From contig CP136068.1 of assembly GCA_032622095.1 (NCBI GenBank), positions 51,824,443 through 51,888,442 on the forward strand: 64,000 nucleotides of DNA, in the 5' to 3' direction. Positions 62,942 through 64,000 of this stretch are shown piece by piece. Numbering within the stretch: the stretch's first letter is position 1; each line of letters opens with the position of its first letter. The position numbers were made by a program, and so were the translations under genes. The stretch is from Siphonodentalium dalli (taxonomy: Eukaryota > Mollusca > Scaphopoda > Gadilida > Siphonodentaliidae). A model generated the notes under the pieces. It was not told the DNA's origin, did no database searches, and saw only the letters and a list, made by a program, of their open reading frames with translations.

Positions 62942-63144
62942 AAATTTTGTGAAAACACTCTGCCAATGCATTCTCTTATATATACAAGTCTCACAGAGGG
63001 AGCCTCGCATATATAAGAAAATACATTGGCCTAACAATATTTACATTGACCTTGTAAGCCAGTGCATTCTCTTATATATCTGAGGCTCCCTATGGGAGAC
63101 TTGTATATATAAGAGAATGCATTGGCAGTGTTTTCACAAAATTT
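62942..63144. repeat. nested palindrome / foldback element
   Basis: Outer arms AAATTTTGTGAAAACACT and AGTGTTTTCACAAAATTT are inverted. They are followed inward by TGCCAATGCATTCTCTTATA and its complement, giving ~85-bp arms. Each arm is itself roughly palindromic (TTCTCTTATATATAC ... CATATATAAGAAAATA), so it could fold as a cruciform with two sub-hairpins. No coding sequence; no target duplication identified. Confidence 0.85.
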
Positions 63145-63237
63145 TCTCGAGAACCATTGGGCCTATATAGCTTATTATATTTGGTATGGAGGGCCTTGGG
63201 TGACCGAGGTTCAGATTTGTTCAAATGGGGTCATTTG

Positions 63238-64000
63238 TATACGCCCTTTTTGAAAAAAGGTTGTATTATGTTATCAGTCTGTCTAGCCATCTGTCCGTCC
63301 GTCCGTCTGTCCGTCCGTTAACATTTTTGGTTTCCGATCGATAACTCCAGTTTGGATTATTTGATCTGAACCAAAGTTGGTATGTGTATTTCCCAGCTAA
63401 AGATACAGGCCAAGTTCGAATATAGGTTCCGTCCAAATATTTTTACATGAGTTACGGCCCTTTTTCGACTTAGAATTTGACCGTCATTTAACATTTTTGG
63501 TTTCCGACCGATAACTCCAGTTTGGATTATTTGATCTGAACCAAAGTTGGTATGTGTATTTCCCAGCTAAAGATACAGGCCAAGTTCGAATATGGGTTCC
63601 GTCCAATTATTTTTACATGAGTTACGGCCCTTTTTCGACTTAGAATTTGACCGTCTGTTAACATTTTTGGTTTCCGACCGATGACTCCAGTTTGGATTAT
63701 TTGATCTGAACCAAAGTTGGTATGTGTATTTCCCAGCTAAAGATACAGGCTAAGTTCGAATATGGGTTCCGTCCAGTTATTTTTACATGAGTTACGGCCC
63801 TTTTTCAACTTAGAATTTGACCAATTTCATAACATTTTGGTTTCCGACCGATAACTCCAGTTTTGATTATTTGAGCTGAAACAAATCTGGTATGTGTATT
63901 TCCCAGCTAAAACTACAGACCAAGTTTGAATATAGGTTCTGTCTAATTATTTTTACATGAGTTATGGCCATTTTTTCGACTTAGAATTTGACCACATTTT
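63238..64000. mobile_element. second modular dispersed repeat, cut by the window end
   Basis: It begins TATACGCCCTTTTTGAAAAA with a GTCCGTCCGTCC tract, like the element at 57256. It then has tandem ~170-bp modules starting at GGTTTCCGACCGATAACTCC (near 63329, 63499, 63669, 63840), each with CCAAGTTCGAATA and ATGAGTTACGGCCC. It runs off the 3' edge. It is the same family as 57256-58204, in the same orientation, but its modules are more alike. Confidence 0.7.

Overview
This is eukaryotic, AT-rich, repeat-dominated nuclear DNA from an animal. GT-AG introns, tandem satellites and several DNA-transposon superfamilies rule out a prokaryote or phage. The transposase style (CaRF-like N-terminus, 'DTTFNxGDFYV' core, SWIM finger) and the GTCCGTCCG-rich modular repeats resemble what I remember from molluscs and other lophotrochozoans. 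I treat mollusc as a moderate-confidence inference, not an identification.

Layout. (1) 1-810: the last two visible exons of a plus-strand coiled-coil gene. (2) 811-4715: small inverted repeats, a ~239-bp tandem array (1565-3880) and a TTAA-flanked foldback element (3921-4342). (3) 4716-14622: a ~9.9-kb foldback-like transposon with 1.5-2 kb terminal inverted repeats built from ~190-bp hairpin modules. It carries a promoter, a decayed Mutator-like (MULE-type) transposase with a SWIM finger, and two downstream exons encoding a KptA/Tpt1-like RNA 2'-phosphotransferase domain. The transposase has been invaded by a hAT transposase segment, and the right inverted repeat by a TTAA (piggyBac-type) element whose empty site survives in the left repeat. 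(4) 14623-16580: small hairpins, a hAT-type MITE and a coiled-coil exon whose 3' splice junction has become a 28-bp minisatellite. (5) 16581-55545: two nested hAT-like terminus pairs enclosing a ~37-kb array of a 60-bp satellite (~617 copies) with higher-order structure. (6) 55546-64000: three more exons of the same coiled-coil gene, with further minisatellites and modular dispersed repeats between them.

Four plus-strand exons (15968-16162, 55610-55704, 55773/55782-55828, 62296-62413) have matching splice phases at every junction I could test and together read as one coiled-coil protein. The satellite therefore sits inside a ~39.4-kb intron. The exon at 20-91 has a compatible phase with both 610-810 and 15968, so the window may hold one gene with an alternative early terminal exon, or two genes.

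The observations most worth following are the KptA-like exons inside a MULE-type transposon, the satellite enclosed by nested hAT ends, and repeated tandem amplification of segments containing 5' splice sites in one gene. No CRISPR array, operon, rRNA or convincing tRNA was seen.
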